Below, piece by piece: positions 25,960-36,372 of a stretch of 64,000 bases of DNA. Within the stretch, counting starts at the first letter, position 1. Each line of letters begins with the position of its first letter. Source of the stretch: Allorhizobium ampelinum S4 (GTDB taxonomy: Bacteria; Pseudomonadota; Alphaproteobacteria; Rhizobiales; Rhizobiaceae); assembly GCF_000016285.1 (NCBI RefSeq), contig NC_011988.1, positions 806,001-870,000 on the forward strand. The letters run 5' to 3'. A program made the position numbers and the translations under genes. The notes under the pieces are model-generated. The model had not been told where the DNA came from and ran no database searches. It worked only from the letters and a program-made list of their open reading frames with translations.

Positions 25960-28644
25960 TTACAGTGAGATGCCAGCGCGGCGAGCGGCACCGACCGCGG
26001 CGGTGCGGGTAGTGACCTTGAGCTTTGCGAAAATATTGCGCAGATGAAATTTGATGGTGTTGTCGCTCAAGGCCAGTTTACGACCGATTTCCTTATTGCT
26101 GAAGCCCTGGCTGAGCAGCGCCATGACAGCAAGTTCTCTGTCTGTCAGCGCGGATGACGAGAGACCGTGAAGCGGCATGTCTTCGCTGGTCTCCGGCGCC
26201 ACCTTTCCTTCCGGTAGCAGGGCTTGTAGCCGTTGACGCAGAACTGCCGACATCGGACTTTCCTCGGCAATTGCCCTGAGATCGCCCAGGAAATCGTCGC
26301 CTTCAATCCAGATCATGGCCCGAAAATCTTCCATCGGAAAGGTCAACAGCAGATCTTCCAAGCGGGCCGCAACGATCTCGCGTTTTTCCTCGGCAATCAA
26401 CAGACGCATGTCGAGAAGCGCCAGTTCCACGCTGCGAAGATCGTGGATTTTCGTTAGTTGCTGGCTAATCAGGATGGAAAGCGCTTGTCTGGCGCGCTCG
26501 AGATCGCCGCGAACCAAATGGATGCGTGCCCAAAGCAGAGCCGGCGTCAATCCACGCAAATGGATCGCCAGATTATTATCCGGCACCGAGGTGATGTCTT
26601 CCATGCCGAAGCCATGGGCCTTTGCGTAGCGAATCGCCTGCTCAACATCACCGCTTTCCAACAGGAGCAACACCCGGGCGCCGTCGATCAGCCGGATCAA
26701 CCGATGAAAACCACGCCGCTTGGCCGCCGACCGTGTCCGGTCCGCCAGCGCATGGGCCGCGGTCATGTCGCCCTCTAGTCGGAAGATCATCTGCTGGGCG
26801 GTAAACCCAGCGGCCAGAAGATCGAACCAGGCATCATGGCGCTCCAGATGCGGCAAGGCCCAGCGCAGACAAGGCCCGGCGGCCTCCAGATCGCCACGCA
26901 TGACCAGCAATTCTGCCTTGAGCACCTGTCCCAAGGCGTCGAGATCGGTGCCCTTGCCAATGCAGGCCTGCACTTCATCGATCAACTGCTGATAATACTC
27001 CTCAGCGCCGGAGCAATCGCCACTGAAAAAAGCAGCTTGGCCGATATGGGTGTAAAGATGTACCGCGCCGAAATCAGCACCGCCGTCACGGAACGTCTGA
27101 ACCGCAAGATGGCCGTAATGCAAGGCCCGATCCATGTCGCTGCGGTCGAGGAAATTATAAGACAGCATATTCAACACCATGGCGCGGTGTACGAGTTCGG
27201 TGCTGGCAATGTCTGTCAGATCGTTTTCCAATGCGGCCAAGTCTTCGGCGCAGGCAGGGCGGTCGAAATACAGCCCCAGCAGCACACGGACCACTCGCAG
27301 ATCACTGGTAAACGTATCCGGAGCAGCCGTGTCGGCCCTCTCCGCAATGCCGAGATAATGGTTGGCGGCATCAAGATGCCCGGCTTTGGCACTGACCACC
27401 GACAGGCCAAGCGTGGTCAGTGGAAAACAGGTGAGATCAATGGCCGAAACATTGGCCATAATGGAGTTGAACACGCTGGCACCCCCTCGGCTGGTCGTAT
27501 AGACCCGCCGCCAGCCGCCGCTGGTCTCGACGATTTCCGCGGCCAGATTGGCATTGCCACTCATCAGCGCATGGCGCACGGCAGCATCGAAATCACCTGT
27601 TGTTTGGAACCAGCGCGCTGCCCGTTCCAGAACATCCTGGACTTGATAGCCACGTCGAGCGGCCTCTTCCTTCAGGAAGGCATTGAAAACCGGATGGTAG
27701 CGGATCCAGCCGCCACCGCCAGCCAGGAGGGCGACCGGCAGGGCATGATCTCCCAACTTGCCAAGCAAGTCGGCGCTATGGGCATCGGCGAAGACGGCCT
27801 CGACGAGATCGCGATTGACGGTAGGGAAAGGCGCAGTCTTTAAAAGCAGTTCCTGCACATCTTCAGGCAGATTGGCAAACACCTGCTCCGACAAATAGCT
27901 ACCCATTTCGGCATTGCCGCCGTCGAAGGTGGTGAACAGCGTGCCGCCATCGACATTTTCGGCAATCAGCAACCGGATCATCTGCAAGGCAACCGCCCAG
28001 CCTTCCGTCCTTTTATTGAGCCCAGCGACTTGCTCCCGGCTCAAGCTGGCAGTCTGTCCGGCAAAAAACTCCTCAGCTTCCTGGTCGGAAAACCCCAGTT
28101 CGGCAATATTGACCTGGCGGAATTCGCCTTTCAACCGCAGTGCGGATACCGGAAAACGCGGTGGCGTGCGCGAAATCAGCACCAGCTTCAGGTGGTTCAG
28201 AGTCTGGTCGCCCAACAGGCGCGCGACGATTGCCTCGGTCGCATCGGTCTGGGCGAAGTGATAGTCATCCAGAAACAGGATGACCGGCTCGGTGATCTTG
28301 CGCAACCGCGTGGATAACAAGGCCAGAAGCGAGGCGACGGTCATGCTGGAATCAACACCTGTGCCTTCTTCCAGACGCAGGGCGTTGACGGCTTCCAGCA
28401 GCAACAGGAGGAACTGTGTCTGGTCGCTATATTCCTGATCCAGCGCAAGCCAGGAGAGGCTGTAGCCTTCGGCGCGCAGGGTATCGAACCATTGCGCAGC
28501 CAGGGATGTCTTGCCATAGCCAGCCGGCGCAATGATGGTGGTCACCCGTTTCAATCCGCCAGCGGAAAGATGCGACAGGATTGCCCTGCGCTTGATCGCG
28601 CTCTGGGTACTGATCGGGGGCTGAAATCGCAGAGTGAAGTTCAT
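25960..28644 (-). CDS. large MalT-type (LAL/STAND) LuxR-family transcriptional regulator
   Basis: The 894-residue product has an N-terminal STAND ATPase: Walker A APAGYGKTSLAAQW near residues 40-53 and a Walker-B-like ILFLDDYH near 122. A long helical TPR-like sensor region of about 450 residues follows. It ends in a LuxR helix-turn-helix, LTDRELAVMALLSQGFSNKE, then SDNTIKFHLRNIFAKLKV. This is the layout of MalT and other LAL regulators, which bind an inducer and ATP to activate transcription. The target is unknown; the phosphopantetheinyl transferase gene upstream on the same strand is a neighbour, not a proven target. A dyad lies 47 bp before its start. Confidence 0.92.
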   Translation of the reverse strand: MNFTLRFQPPISTQSAIKRRAILSHLSAGGLKRVTTIIAPAGYGKTSLAAQWFDTLRAEGYSLSWLALDQEYSDQTQFLLLLLEAVNALRLEEGTGVDSSMTVASLLALLSTRLRKITEPVILFLDDYHFAQTDATEAIVARLLGDQTLNHLKLVLISRTPPRFPVSALRLKGEFRQVNIAELGFSDQEAEEFFAGQTASLSREQVAGLNKRTEGWAVALQMIRLLIAENVDGGTLFTTFDGGNAEMGSYLSEQVFANLPEDVQELLLKTAPFPTVNRDLVEAVFADAHSADLLGKLGDHALPVALLAGGGGWIRYHPVFNAFLKEEAARRGYQVQDVLERAARWFQTTGDFDAAVRHALMSGNANLAAEIVETSGGWRRVYTTSRGGASVFNSIMANVSAIDLTCFPLTTLGLSVVSAKAGHLDAANHYLGIAERADTAAPDTFTSDLRVVRVLLGLYFDRPACAEDLAALENDLTDIASTELVHRAMVLNMLSYNFLDRSDMDRALHYGHLAVQTFRDGGADFGAVHLYTHIGQAAFFSGDCSGAEEYYQQLIDEVQACIGKGTDLDALGQVLKAELLVMRGDLEAAGPCLRWALPHLERHDAWFDLLAAGFTAQQMIFRLEGDMTAAHALADRTRSAAKRRGFHRLIRLIDGARVLLLLESGDVEQAIRYAKAHGFGMEDITSVPDNNLAIHLRGLTPALLWARIHLVRGDLERARQALSILISQQLTKIHDLRSVELALLDMRLLIAEEKREIVAARLEDLLLTFPMEDFRAMIWIEGDDFLGDLRAIAEESPMSAVLRQRLQALLPEGKVAPETSEDMPLHGLSSSALTDRELAVMALLSQGFSNKEIGRKLALSDNTIKFHLRNIFAKLKVTTRTAAVGAARRAGISL

Positions 28645-28690
28645 GAAGAAAACGTGCTATGTCGCATCCGCTTTTGCAAGCCTGTTCTGA

Positions 28691-28708
28691 TGTAATCGAA
28701 AGATTACA
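28691..28708. promoter_or_regulatory. dyad upstream of the LAL regulator, possible operator
   Basis: TGTAATC-GAAA-GATTACA is a perfect 7-base dyad in AT-rich DNA, 47 bp before the regulator's start. It could be an operator or autoregulatory site; no cognate protein is identified. Confidence 0.35.
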
Positions 28709-28785
28709 AACATATCAACCGGTAAAAAATTATATTAACCAAGCAAAACCCATGTAATTTTTAGGGTATTATTGCAAAAGCTAAA

Positions 28786-29520
28786 TTATAACGCAGCCTC
28801 ATCTTTCGCAAGGCTGATGCCGGTATGAACCAGACCCGGCGTCAGGCAAAAGCGTCCTTCGATCACTGTTCCCGCCGGAAATTCCACATGGAGGCGTGAC
28901 AGCAATTCGGCGGTAAACAGACCATCCCGATCCGGATCGATCCGGATCAGCGCGTCTTCGAACCAGAACATTTTTTCAACCAATGGATAAAGACATTTGA
29001 ACAGGCTCTCCTTGGCAGAGAACACCAGGGTGGTATGAAGTTCCGGCAAAAGAGAGCTGCTGGCCCCAAACCTGTCTTCCGGACCGCAGATCCGCTCTCG
29101 GACATTGCCCATAACCTGCGCTGTCATGACCTGTTCTGTGTCCATGCCAAGGCTGCGAAATCGAGCCGCATCGGCAACGGCTGCCGCAGCAAATCCGTGC
29201 GTATGGGTGATCGAGCCGACCAGCCCTGGGGGCCAGACTGGTTCGCCACGCGGTCCCGCTGTAACGGGTGCGGCAGGCTGGCCGGTTTGCGCCGCAATCG
29301 CCTCCATGGCGCAGAACCGTCCGCCCACATATTCCGCCTTACGCTTGGCGACCGCTTTTCCCATGCTTTCCGGCAGGGGCACGCCAAGTTCCATTGCCGC
29401 TTCCGGCGTAAAATCCTCATGACGGAAGCAAACAGCGCGATGCGAGATCAAGGCCTCGAAAAGTGGAGGCACAGGGCATGAGGAGTATATTTCCACCTGA
29501 TTGTTGGCCTGCTGGCTCAT
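28786..29520 (-). CDS. 4'-phosphopantetheinyl transferase, EntD-like
   Basis: This enzyme would transfer phosphopantetheine from CoA to carrier domains of peptide or polyketide synthases. The 244-residue product starts at MSQQANNQVE (AAGGG seven bases before). EntD-family blocks are visible: KRKAEYVGGRFCAMEA near residue 73, GSITHTHGFAAAAVA with the His near 120, LGMDTEQV with the metal-binding Asp/Glu, and FSAKESLFKCLYP near 190. Any synthetase it serves lies outside the window. Type II fatty-acid synthesis normally uses a separate AcpS, so a siderophore or other secondary product is the likelier client. Confidence 0.88.
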   Translation of the reverse strand: MSQQANNQVEIYSSCPVPPLFEALISHRAVCFRHEDFTPEAAMELGVPLPESMGKAVAKRKAEYVGGRFCAMEAIAAQTGQPAAPVTAGPRGEPVWPPGLVGSITHTHGFAAAAVADAARFRSLGMDTEQVMTAQVMGNVRERICGPEDRFGASSSLLPELHTTLVFSAKESLFKCLYPLVEKMFWFEDALIRIDPDRDGLFTAELLSRLHVEFPAGTVIEGRFCLTPGLVHTGISLAKDEAAL

Positions 29521-29583
29521 GAAAAACCCTTGAATATGTCTTGAATTGAAAGAAATGCAGATCAACCCACCGGCAAGCCTCGC

Positions 29584-30189
29584 TTACAGCGGTTGTTGTA
29601 ACAAATACTCTTCGGCCTCTTCGCGTGACATGGCAAGCACGCGTTGCAGCAGATCGAAGCCAAAGCCATTGCGTGCCATGCCCGACATTTCCTTCATTCT
29701 CTGCCGTTCATCGCCGTCGCTGCGGCGAAAGGGGCCATAGCCGCGCTTTCTGGCAAATCGAATGGCGGCGGGCAGGTCGTCCATATCCTCTAGCGCTGCC
29801 CTCACCACGTCCTTCTCGATACCCTTGCGCGCCAGGGTCTGGGCGATAGCACGTCTGGATTTGCCGCTGCGCGCCGCCGATTGCGACTTGATCTGCGCAT
29901 AGGCATCATCGTCCAGCGCCAGCATCTGGCGGCCAAAGCGCACGGCTTCGGCCGCCAGCGCCTCCACCGTCTCCGGCTCGATGCCCTCATATTTCTGTCG
30001 TGCCTTGCGGGAGACGGCGTCGCGCAATTCCCGCTCGCTCATCATCCGTCGGCCAAGGCGATATGCGGCAGAGTTGCGCGCCCAGGCCATCATCCGCGGT
30101 TTCGGCTGCAAAGGGTCTGGTTGCGCCTCGCTGTCGAACAGGGTTTGCGTTTCGCCTGTCATCTCGCTCGTCGTTCCAATGCTGGCCAT
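29584..30189 (-). CDS. recX: RecA regulator RecX
   Basis: RecX binds RecA filaments and restrains recombination. The 201-residue product has the three-helix repeats of the family: YRLGRRMMSERELRDAVSRK near residues 43-62, ARSGKSRRAIAQTLARKGIE near 106-125, and AIRFARKRGYGPFR near 140. The basic, helix-rich composition and length fit. recA is not adjacent in this window. The first about 30 residues are poorly conserved, so a start at the Met near residue 10 is possible. Confidence 0.85.
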   Translation of the reverse strand: MASIGTTSEMTGETQTLFDSEAQPDPLQPKPRMMAWARNSAAYRLGRRMMSERELRDAVSRKARQKYEGIEPETVEALAAEAVRFGRQMLALDDDAYAQIKSQSAARSGKSRRAIAQTLARKGIEKDVVRAALEDMDDLPAAIRFARKRGYGPFRRSDGDERQRMKEMSGMARNGFGFDLLQRVLAMSREEAEEYLLQQPL

Positions 30190-30278
30190 GCCTCTATTGT
30201 TCGTCTGATGATGGACGCTATATCACTTTGTTATGGAAGACGACAGGACCGCCCAGCGAGGTGGGCCTCTAGAATTTG

Positions 30279-30376
30279 GCAGGGTCATATTGAACCAGAC
30301 AGATTCTTATTCCTGTTGTTTTCGTTTGTCTTTTCGAGAAAATCCCGTTGCATTTTCCCCTGAGGCAAACTCTAAA
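30279..30376. repeat. composite repeat related to the one at 53220
   Basis: GGTCATATTGAACCAGACAG, then TGTTTTCGTTTGTCTTTTCG and a right end CAAACTCTAAA appear in the same order as at 53220-53324 but with more mismatches. It runs almost to the oxidoreductase start. Confidence 0.65.
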
Positions 30377-30405
30377 CCAATGTGAATTTTGAAATGAAAG
30401 ACATC

Positions 30406-31431
30406 ATGACACATCAACAGAACCTCCAAATTCAGCTTGCATCCCGTCCAACTGGCGCTCCAGCCGCCGATAATTTTCGGCTGGAGACAGGGTCTGTGGG
30501 CGAGCCCGCCGACGGCGAGGTTCTGCTGCAAATCCTCTATCTGTCTCTCGATCCCTATATGCGCGGACGCATGAGCGCTGCGAAATCCTATGCCAAGCCG
30601 GTTGAGATTGGCGCTGTGATGGAGGGCGGTACAGTTGCCCGCGTGATCCGCTCAAGACACAATGATTTTCAAGAGGGCGACATCGTTCTCTCCCATTCCG
30701 GCTGGCAAAGTTATGCGATAGCCAAGGGAGAGACGCTACGCAAGATCGATCCGTCGGCAGCCCCCGTTAGTACCGCGCTCGGCGTGCTGGGCATGCCGGG
30801 ATTTACCGCCTATGCGGGATTGCTGACCATTGGCAAGCCAAAGCCCGGCGAAACGGTCGTGGTGGCCGCGGCCAGCGGCGCGGTTGGCTCTGCGGTCGGT
30901 CAGATTGCCCGCCTCAAAGGTGCGCGCGCGGTCGGCATTGCCGGCGGGGCTGACAAATGCGCTTTTATCAAAAACGAACTCGGTTTCGATGCGGTGGTCG
31001 ATCACCGCTCTCCTGACTTTGCCCAGGAGCTGGCCCAGGCCTGCCCTGATGGCATAGACGTTTATTTCGAAAATGTCGGTGGTGATGTCTGGAAAGCGGT
31101 CTTCCCGCTGCTCAATAGCTTTGCGCGTGTGCCGGTCTGCGGGCTGATTGCCCAGTATAACCAGTCCGTGGAGGATGCGCCCGGCCGGGACCGTCTGCCG
31201 ATGACCATGCGCGATATTCTGACCAAGAGCCTGACCGTGCGGGGCTTTATCCAACGCGAATTTGTTGATCAGTTTCCGCAATTCCAGCGGGAGGCGGCAG
31301 GCTGGATTGCCGATGGATCGCTGCGCTACCGGGAAGACATTGTCGATGGGTTGGAAAACGCCCCTCAAGCCTTTATCGGTCTGTTGGAGGGCAAGAATTT
31401 CGGCAAATTGCTGGTGCGCGTTTCACAGTAA
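30406..31431 (+). CDS. NADP-dependent MDR oxidoreductase (CurA/leukotriene B4 dehydrogenase-like)
   Basis: The 341-residue product is a zinc-free medium-chain reductase. The N-terminal catalytic domain carries LSLDPYMRGRMS, and the Rossmann domain carries VVVAAASGAVGSAVGQIARLKG with AGGADKCAF for NADP binding. DVYFENVGGDVW and PVCGLIAQYN are further family blocks. These enzymes reduce alpha,beta-unsaturated ketones or aldehydes such as lipid peroxidation products. I start at MTHQQNLQ; GTG and ATG codons 8 and 4 codons earlier are also in frame. Confidence 0.9.
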   Translation: MTHQQNLQIQLASRPTGAPAADNFRLETGSVGEPADGEVLLQILYLSLDPYMRGRMSAAKSYAKPVEIGAVMEGGTVARVIRSRHNDFQEGDIVLSHSGWQSYAIAKGETLRKIDPSAAPVSTALGVLGMPGFTAYAGLLTIGKPKPGETVVVAAASGAVGSAVGQIARLKGARAVGIAGGADKCAFIKNELGFDAVVDHRSPDFAQELAQACPDGIDVYFENVGGDVWKAVFPLLNSFARVPVCGLIAQYNQSVEDAPGRDRLPMTMRDILTKSLTVRGFIQREFVDQFPQFQREAAGWIADGSLRYREDIVDGLENAPQAFIGLLEGKNFGKLLVRVSQ

Positions 31432-31443
31432 AGTATTACACGG

Positions 31444-31926
31444 TCATCTTCCGGCGGCAAAATCCGCAAGCTTGTCGCCGGAGAGCCGGTAGCGGATCCA
31501 TTCGGTCTGCGGCTCTGCACCGACAGCATCATAGACCCGGATGGCTGGCTCGTTCCAATCCAAAACGCTCCATTCGAACCGGCCACAGCCGGTATCGACG
31601 GCAAGTTTTGCCAGATAGCGCAGCATGGCCCGCCCAGCACCGCCGCCGCGATGGGCCGGATCGATGTAGAGATCTTCGAGATAAAGCCCCTTGCGGGCCT
31701 GCCAGGTTGAGTAATTATAGAACCAGATCGCGTGACCAACAGGGTTCCCCTGCTTTTCCAAGACTACGGCAAAGGCAATGGCTCCGTCACCAAACAACGA
31801 TTGATGCAGGCTTTCTGCTGTAGCCTTTACTTCATGCTCGGCTTTTTCGAAAATCGCCAGATCGGTGATGAAGCGAAGGATAACCGGAACGTCATCGGGG
31901 CGCGCTTCGCGGATGGAGAAATCCAT
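31444..31926 (-). CDS. GNAT-family N-acetyltransferase (diamine-acetyltransferase-like)
   Basis: The 160-residue product is a single GNAT domain. IREARPDDVPVILRFI is the usual opening, ARKGLYLEDLYIDPAHRGGGAG contains the acetyl-CoA loop (R-x-x-G-x-G type), and GRFEWSVLDWNEPAIRVYDAVGA is the C-terminal block typical of spermidine/spermine-like acetyltransferases. The acceptor is not certain. It converges on the oxidoreductase gene with a 12-bp gap. Confidence 0.87.
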   Translation of the reverse strand: MDFSIREARPDDVPVILRFITDLAIFEKAEHEVKATAESLHQSLFGDGAIAFAVVLEKQGNPVGHAIWFYNYSTWQARKGLYLEDLYIDPAHRGGGAGRAMLRYLAKLAVDTGCGRFEWSVLDWNEPAIRVYDAVGAEPQTEWIRYRLSGDKLADFAAGR

Positions 31927-31941
31927 ATAGAAACCTCAAAA

Positions 31942-31966
31942 GAAAAGCAGGCCATTTCGGGCCTGC
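31942..31966 (-). terminator. terminator for the lipoprotein gene
   Basis: Read on the - strand, GCAGGCC-CGAAAT-GGCCTGC is followed by TTTTCTTTT. It lies 44 bp after the lipoprotein stop. Confidence 0.75.
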
Positions 31967-32009
31967 CTGATATGTCGCTGAAAACACAAAGTTTTGGGGC
32001 CGCCAGAAC

Positions 32010-32618
32010 TTATTGGAAAGGCATCCACCAGGATTTGTTGGAATTGGACATTTCCGCTTCCTTCTGGCGACGTTTTTCCTTCTTGGCTTCTGGTTCGCCC
32101 AGATCGTCCAACTTGGCCTGATCAACTTCGCGGTATGAAGCTGGCGGATCGGACAGAACCCGGCGCTGGTCGATATAGGCGCCCTTCTGAAGCTTGCGGG
32201 CGTCGCGGAAGGCCTGCCATTTCTGGGTCTCGGTCATCGTGCCATTGGTGCCGTTGCCATCGAGAAGCGGCGAACGATAACTCTGGTTGCCACGGTTGGC
32301 ATCGGCTTCGGCCACAAGCCTTGTGCGGGTGTCCTCGGGGCTTTCGACCCAATCGGGATTATCCTTGCTGGCCAGGGATTGCTGCGGCTGCACCAGCTGT
32401 GCGGTTTCCCCCTTGGGCGGCAGAACGAGGTCTGGGCGCGGATTATATGCCGTGTTTGTCGTCGGCTTCTTGCTGCCGATAGAGGCGGCCGAGCCAACAT
32501 CGTCCACCAATTGTTCCATAGACGTCTTATCTGTGCCATAGGTCGGGCCGCTGGTGCAGCTGCTCAAGGCAGAGCAGGCAGCAAACATGCCAACAAGAAC
32601 CATCCGTGCCTTAACCAT
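32010..32618 (-). CDS. putative lipoprotein of unknown function
   Basis: The 202-residue product starts at MVKARMVLVG, with GGAAGG upstream. A lipoprotein signal is clear: hydrophobic MVLVGMFAACSAL followed by the lipobox SSC near residue 21. The mature protein is hydrophilic, with RPDLVLPPKGE near 65 and a lysine/arginine-rich C-terminus ending WWMPFQ. It lies directly downstream of ileS on the same strand with its own terminator. The family was not recognised. Confidence 0.75.
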   Translation of the reverse strand: MVKARMVLVGMFAACSALSSCTSGPTYGTDKTSMEQLVDDVGSAASIGSKKPTTNTAYNPRPDLVLPPKGETAQLVQPQQSLASKDNPDWVESPEDTRTRLVAEADANRGNQSYRSPLLDGNGTNGTMTETQKWQAFRDARKLQKGAYIDQRRVLSDPPASYREVDQAKLDDLGEPEAKKEKRRQKEAEMSNSNKSWWMPFQ

Positions 32619-32820
32619 CAATACCTTCCAGCCTTTTTCATGTCCCGGACCCAAAGTTCCGTCAGTCGTGGCAAGCATCCTACCATCCAGCCTCATGCTG
32701 AACCGACGGATATCCGCACCGCTGTCGCGTGTATGGCTTCAGATCGGAACCTCCCGCGCGCCTTATACAGCAAGCTCAGGAGAACATCAAATCGACCATA
32801 CCAGCACCATCCTGAATAAT

Positions 32821-32847
32821 TATCAGGCGGCATCTTCCCGCCTGATA
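32821..32847 (-). terminator. hairpin after ileS, possible terminator
   Basis: Perfect 10-base arms TATCAGGCGG and CCGCCTGATA with a 7-base loop lie 78 bp after the ileS stop. On the - strand ATTATT follows, a weak T-tract. Confidence 0.5.
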
Positions 32848-32924
32848 GAAAATTCCGGCCAATTTCAGGCAGCTTCTACCGGATGATCCTAAAAAGCGCA
32901 AATCATCCGGTAAATATTCATCTG

Positions 32925-35888
32925 TCAACCAAGTGTCAGTTCACGCAAGGCCGCCGCATCCCGTGCCGAAACATCGGGATAATCAGGGTCGGAGCCGACA
33001 TCGTCGGTGATCCGCCAGGAGCGGGCGCATTTGCGGCCCTGCGCCAATTTCGGCTCGACGGAGACCGCCCCTACATCTGACAACCGGAAGGCATCGGACG
33101 GACCCTCGCCCTGAACCACCGAAATGGCCGAGGTGATGCAGATTTCGGCGAAATCCTGACCCTCAAGGGCTGCCAGCAGATCGGCATCGGCAATATGCAC
33201 GACGGGAGCTGCTTCCAGCGAGGAGCCGATGCGCTTGTCCTTGCGCTCCACTTCCAGCGCGCCGGTCACGACGCTGCGCACCTTGCGGATCTTTGCCCAT
33301 TTGCCGTCCAGCACTTGGTTCAGCCACTGCGCCGGGATTGACGGGAACTGTTCCAGATGCACGGAAACAGCATCCGGGTTGCGCGACAGCCAGGCTTCCT
33401 CTGTGGTGAAGGGCAGCATTGGCGCCAGCCACAGCACCATGCAATCGAACAGCTTGCGGATCACGAACAGGGACGCACGGCGGCGCGGCGATGATGGCGC
33501 GTCGCAATAGAGCGCATCCTTGCGGATATCGAAATAGAAGGCCGACAGCTCGACATTGGCAAAATCGGTCAGCGCACGGGTGATCTTCTTGAACTCGAAA
33601 GCGTCATAGCTGTCGCGCACAAGCACATCCAGCTCGGCTAGCCGATGCAGCATCAGCTTTTCCAGCTCCGGCAAGGCCTCATAGGCAATATCTTCGCCAT
33701 GGTCATGGGCAAGCGTGCCGAGCATCCAGCGGACCGTATTGCGGATCTTGCGATAGGCATCGACATTGGTCTGGATGATGGCTTTGCCCAGACGCTGGTC
33801 TTCCCAATAATCGGTGTTCATCACCCAAAGGCGCAGGATATCGGCACCGGATTGGGCCATAACATCCTGAGGCGAAATGGTATTGCCGATGGATTTCGAC
33901 ATCTTGCGACCATCTTCCGCCATGGTGAAACCATGGGTGATGACGGCATTATAGGGCGCACGGCCACGGGTAGCGCAGGATTCCAACAGGGATGAGTGGA
34001 ACCAGCCGCGATGCTGATCCGAGCCTTCGAGATAGACATCGGCAGGCCATTTCAAGTCCGGGCGGTCTTCCAGCGTAAACGTGTGGGTGCAGCCCGAATC
34101 GAACCACACATCGAGAATGTCACGAACCTGCGTCCAGCGCTCTTGGTTTGGCACGCCTTCAAGGAAGCGCTCCTTGGCACCGTCAGCAAACCATGCATCC
34201 GCACCTTCCACCTCAAAGGCTTGGAGGATGCGCTTCTCGACGCTTCCGTCTTTGTCTGGAAAAATATTACCCTGCTCATCGGCAAACACGCAGATCGGAA
34301 CGCCCCATGCGCGCTGACGCGACAGCACCCAATCGGGACGGCCTTCGATCATCGCACGCAGACGGTTCTGGCCAGCGGCGGGCACGAAACGGGTGTCATC
34401 GATGGCGCCAAGCGCGCGCGCGCGCAGCGTGGTGCCATCGCCCAATTCCTTGTCCATATAGACAAACCATTGCGGCGTGTTGCGGAAGATCACCGGCTTC
34501 TTGGAGCGCCATGAATGCGGATAATCATGCTTGATCCGGCCACGGGCAAACAGGTTGTTGGCAGCGATCAGGGCCTTGATGACGCGCTCGTTGGCATCGC
34601 CCTTCTTGCCATTGTCATCCATCACGCGGGCAGCGCCGCCTTCAGCCGATGGGCCAAAGCCGGGGGCATCTTCGGTGTAGAAGCCAGCGTCATCGACGGT
34701 GAAAGGAATTTTGGTGGAGATGTCACTGGCTTCCAAGGCGCGGGCAGCCGACATCCATGCGTCAAAGTCTTCACGACCATGGCTTGGCGCTGTATGGACG
34801 AAGCCAGTACCCGCATCATCGGTGACGTGATCGCCGTCGATGAGTGGGACTTTGAAGTCGTAGCCGAGATCGGCGAGTGGATGGGCGCAGGTGATCGACG
34901 CGAGTTCGTCTGCTGTAACAGGACGAACTAGATTGAATGTCAGCTTCGCTTTCTTGGCGGCTTCCTCTGCAAGCTTCGCTGCAAAGATCAGCTTTTCACC
35001 CGGCTGTGGGCCAAAATCATTGGCAGCCTCGGTGACTTCATACAGGCCATATTCGATCTTAGACGAAAACGAGATCGCACGGTTTCCGGGGATGGTCCAG
35101 GGCGTGGTGGTCCAGATGACGACGGATGATTTATTAAGCTGCCATTCGGCTTCCGTCCTGCCTTTACCAATGCGACCGTCTTCGTCTCTACCCACGATTG
35201 GTGATTTAACGTTAACCGGAAACTTCACCCAGATCGCATCACTTTCAACCTCGTGATACTCCACCTCGGCCTCGGCCAAGGCGGTGCGTTCCACCACCGA
35301 CCACATGATCGGCTTGGAGCCACGATAGAGCTGGCCACTCTTGGCGATTTTCAGCAATTCGCCAGCGATGCGGGCTTCCGCGTGGAAATTCATCGTGGTG
35401 TAGGGATTTTCAAAATCGCCTTCGATGCCGAGGCGTTTGAACTCTTCCGATTGCACCTTGATCCAACCAGCGGCAAAATCACGGCATTCCTGACGGAATT
35501 CGTTGATCGGAACTTCGTTCTTGTCCTTGCCCTTTTCGCGGTATTTTTCCTCGATCTTCCACTCGATCGGAAGGCCGTGGCAATCCCATCCGGGGACGTA
35601 ATTGCTATCAAACCCGCGCATCTGGAATGAGCGGGTGATCACGTCTTTGAGGATCTTGTTCAGCGCGTGGCCGATGTGGATATTGCCGTTGGCGTAGGGA
35701 GGGCCATCGTGCAGCACGAATTTTTCGCGGCCAGCGGCGGAGGCGCGGAGCTTCTTGTAAAGCCCCATCTGCTGCCAGCGGGCAACAATTTCCGGCTCTT
35801 TTTGCGGCAGGCCTGCGCGCATTGGAAACTCCGTCTGCGGCAGGGCCAGCGTGGCGGAATAGTCTTTTTTATCAGTCGTCTCGGTCAT
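32925..35888 (-). CDS. ileS: isoleucyl-tRNA synthetase
   Basis: IleRS charges tRNA-Ile and edits mis-charged valine. The 987-residue product has [17 protein letters not shown] (HIGH motif, about residues 62-78), the CP1 editing domain with [15 protein letters not shown] near 260 and [16 protein letters not shown] near 355, and [15 protein letters not shown] near 660. The C-terminal zinc-binding tail of some bacterial enzymes is absent, as usual in alphaproteobacteria. A short tract around 35120-35240 uses rarer codons (AGA, AGG, AAT, AAA), but only weakly. Confidence 0.96.
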   Translation of the reverse strand: MTETTDKKDYSATLALPQTEFPMRAGLPQKEPEIVARWQQMGLYKKLRASAAGREKFVLHDGPPYANGNIHIGHALNKILKDVITRSFQMRGFDSNYVPGWDCHGLPIEWKIEEKYREKGKDKNEVPINEFRQECRDFAAGWIKVQSEEFKRLGIEGDFENPYTTMNFHAEARIAGELLKIAKSGQLYRGSKPIMWSVVERTALAEAEVEYHEVESDAIWVKFPVNVKSPIVGRDEDGRIGKGRTEAEWQLNKSSVVIWTTTPWTIPGNRAISFSSKIEYGLYEVTEAANDFGPQPGEKLIFAAKLAEEAAKKAKLTFNLVRPVTADELASITCAHPLADLGYDFKVPLIDGDHVTDDAGTGFVHTAPSHGREDFDAWMSAARALEASDISTKIPFTVDDAGFYTEDAPGFGPSAEGGAARVMDDNGKKGDANERVIKALIAANNLFARGRIKHDYPHSWRSKKPVIFRNTPQWFVYMDKELGDGTTLRARALGAIDDTRFVPAAGQNRLRAMIEGRPDWVLSRQRAWGVPICVFADEQGNIFPDKDGSVEKRILQAFEVEGADAWFADGAKERFLEGVPNQERWTQVRDILDVWFDSGCTHTFTLEDRPDLKWPADVYLEGSDQHRGWFHSSLLESCATRGRAPYNAVITHGFTMAEDGRKMSKSIGNTISPQDVMAQSGADILRLWVMNTDYWEDQRLGKAIIQTNVDAYRKIRNTVRWMLGTLAHDHGEDIAYEALPELEKLMLHRLAELDVLVRDSYDAFEFKKITRALTDFANVELSAFYFDIRKDALYCDAPSSPRRRASLFVIRKLFDCMVLWLAPMLPFTTEEAWLSRNPDAVSVHLEQFPSIPAQWLNQVLDGKWAKIRKVRSVVTGALEVERKDKRIGSSLEAAPVVHIADADLLAALEGQDFAEICITSAISVVQGEGPSDAFRLSDVGAVSVEPKLAQGRKCARSWRITDDVGSDPDYPDVSARDAAALRELTLG

Positions 35889-36372
35889 GATCTAGCCATA
35901 GATGAGAGGCGGCAAACTTGCGCCTGAAAGAAGAGAAAGTCGGTGACGGGGCGTGGCAGAGCACACGCCGAAAACCCGGACCCTCCGGCTGCTCCTAGAG
36001 CGCGCGGAAGGCCGGGCCAATAATTCGCCCGATACTACGGAAAGCTATGGTCAACCCGACTGTTCTCATGATGGCGTTTGTTTAAGCGGTTTCACACCGA
36101 AAGAGAAGAGGGAAAGAGACAAGGGAAAACAACAAAGCCTTGCGACCTCTATGATGTTTTTAAGGGGCAGCCTCCCTTTCGTCGTCATGCTCGGCCTTGT
36201 GCCGAGTATCTAACCACATCGGCCACACACGATTGTCAACTTACGTCAGCGCAACATCATGCCACGGCAGACCCTCGGGACAAGCCCGAGGGTGACGGCC
36301 GCGAGGATGACGGCACCGTCAAACGAAGCACCACCAGCGAGTCGGTAGAAGCCGCCGCGCTGGTGGACAATC
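35889..36372. other. intergenic region between ileS and mctP with repeats
   Basis: About 480 bp hold the ileS promoter side and a two-hairpin repeat at 36180-36298. No credible gene is seen; the open frames here have repeat-like composition. Confidence 0.5.
36180..36298. repeat. two-hairpin repeat (ATGCTCGGC / ACCCTCGGG), reverse copy
   Basis: ATGCTCGGCCTTGTGCCGAGTAT and ACCCTCGGGACAAGCCCGAGGGT form two hairpins about 70 bp apart. They mirror the copy at 15404-15515 in opposite orientation. Confidence 0.75.

Noticed and set aside
35120-35240. Mosaic segment in ileS
   Set aside because: The tract has somewhat rarer codons, but a hand count of 48% G+C over 35161-35220 is too small a difference to claim recombination.
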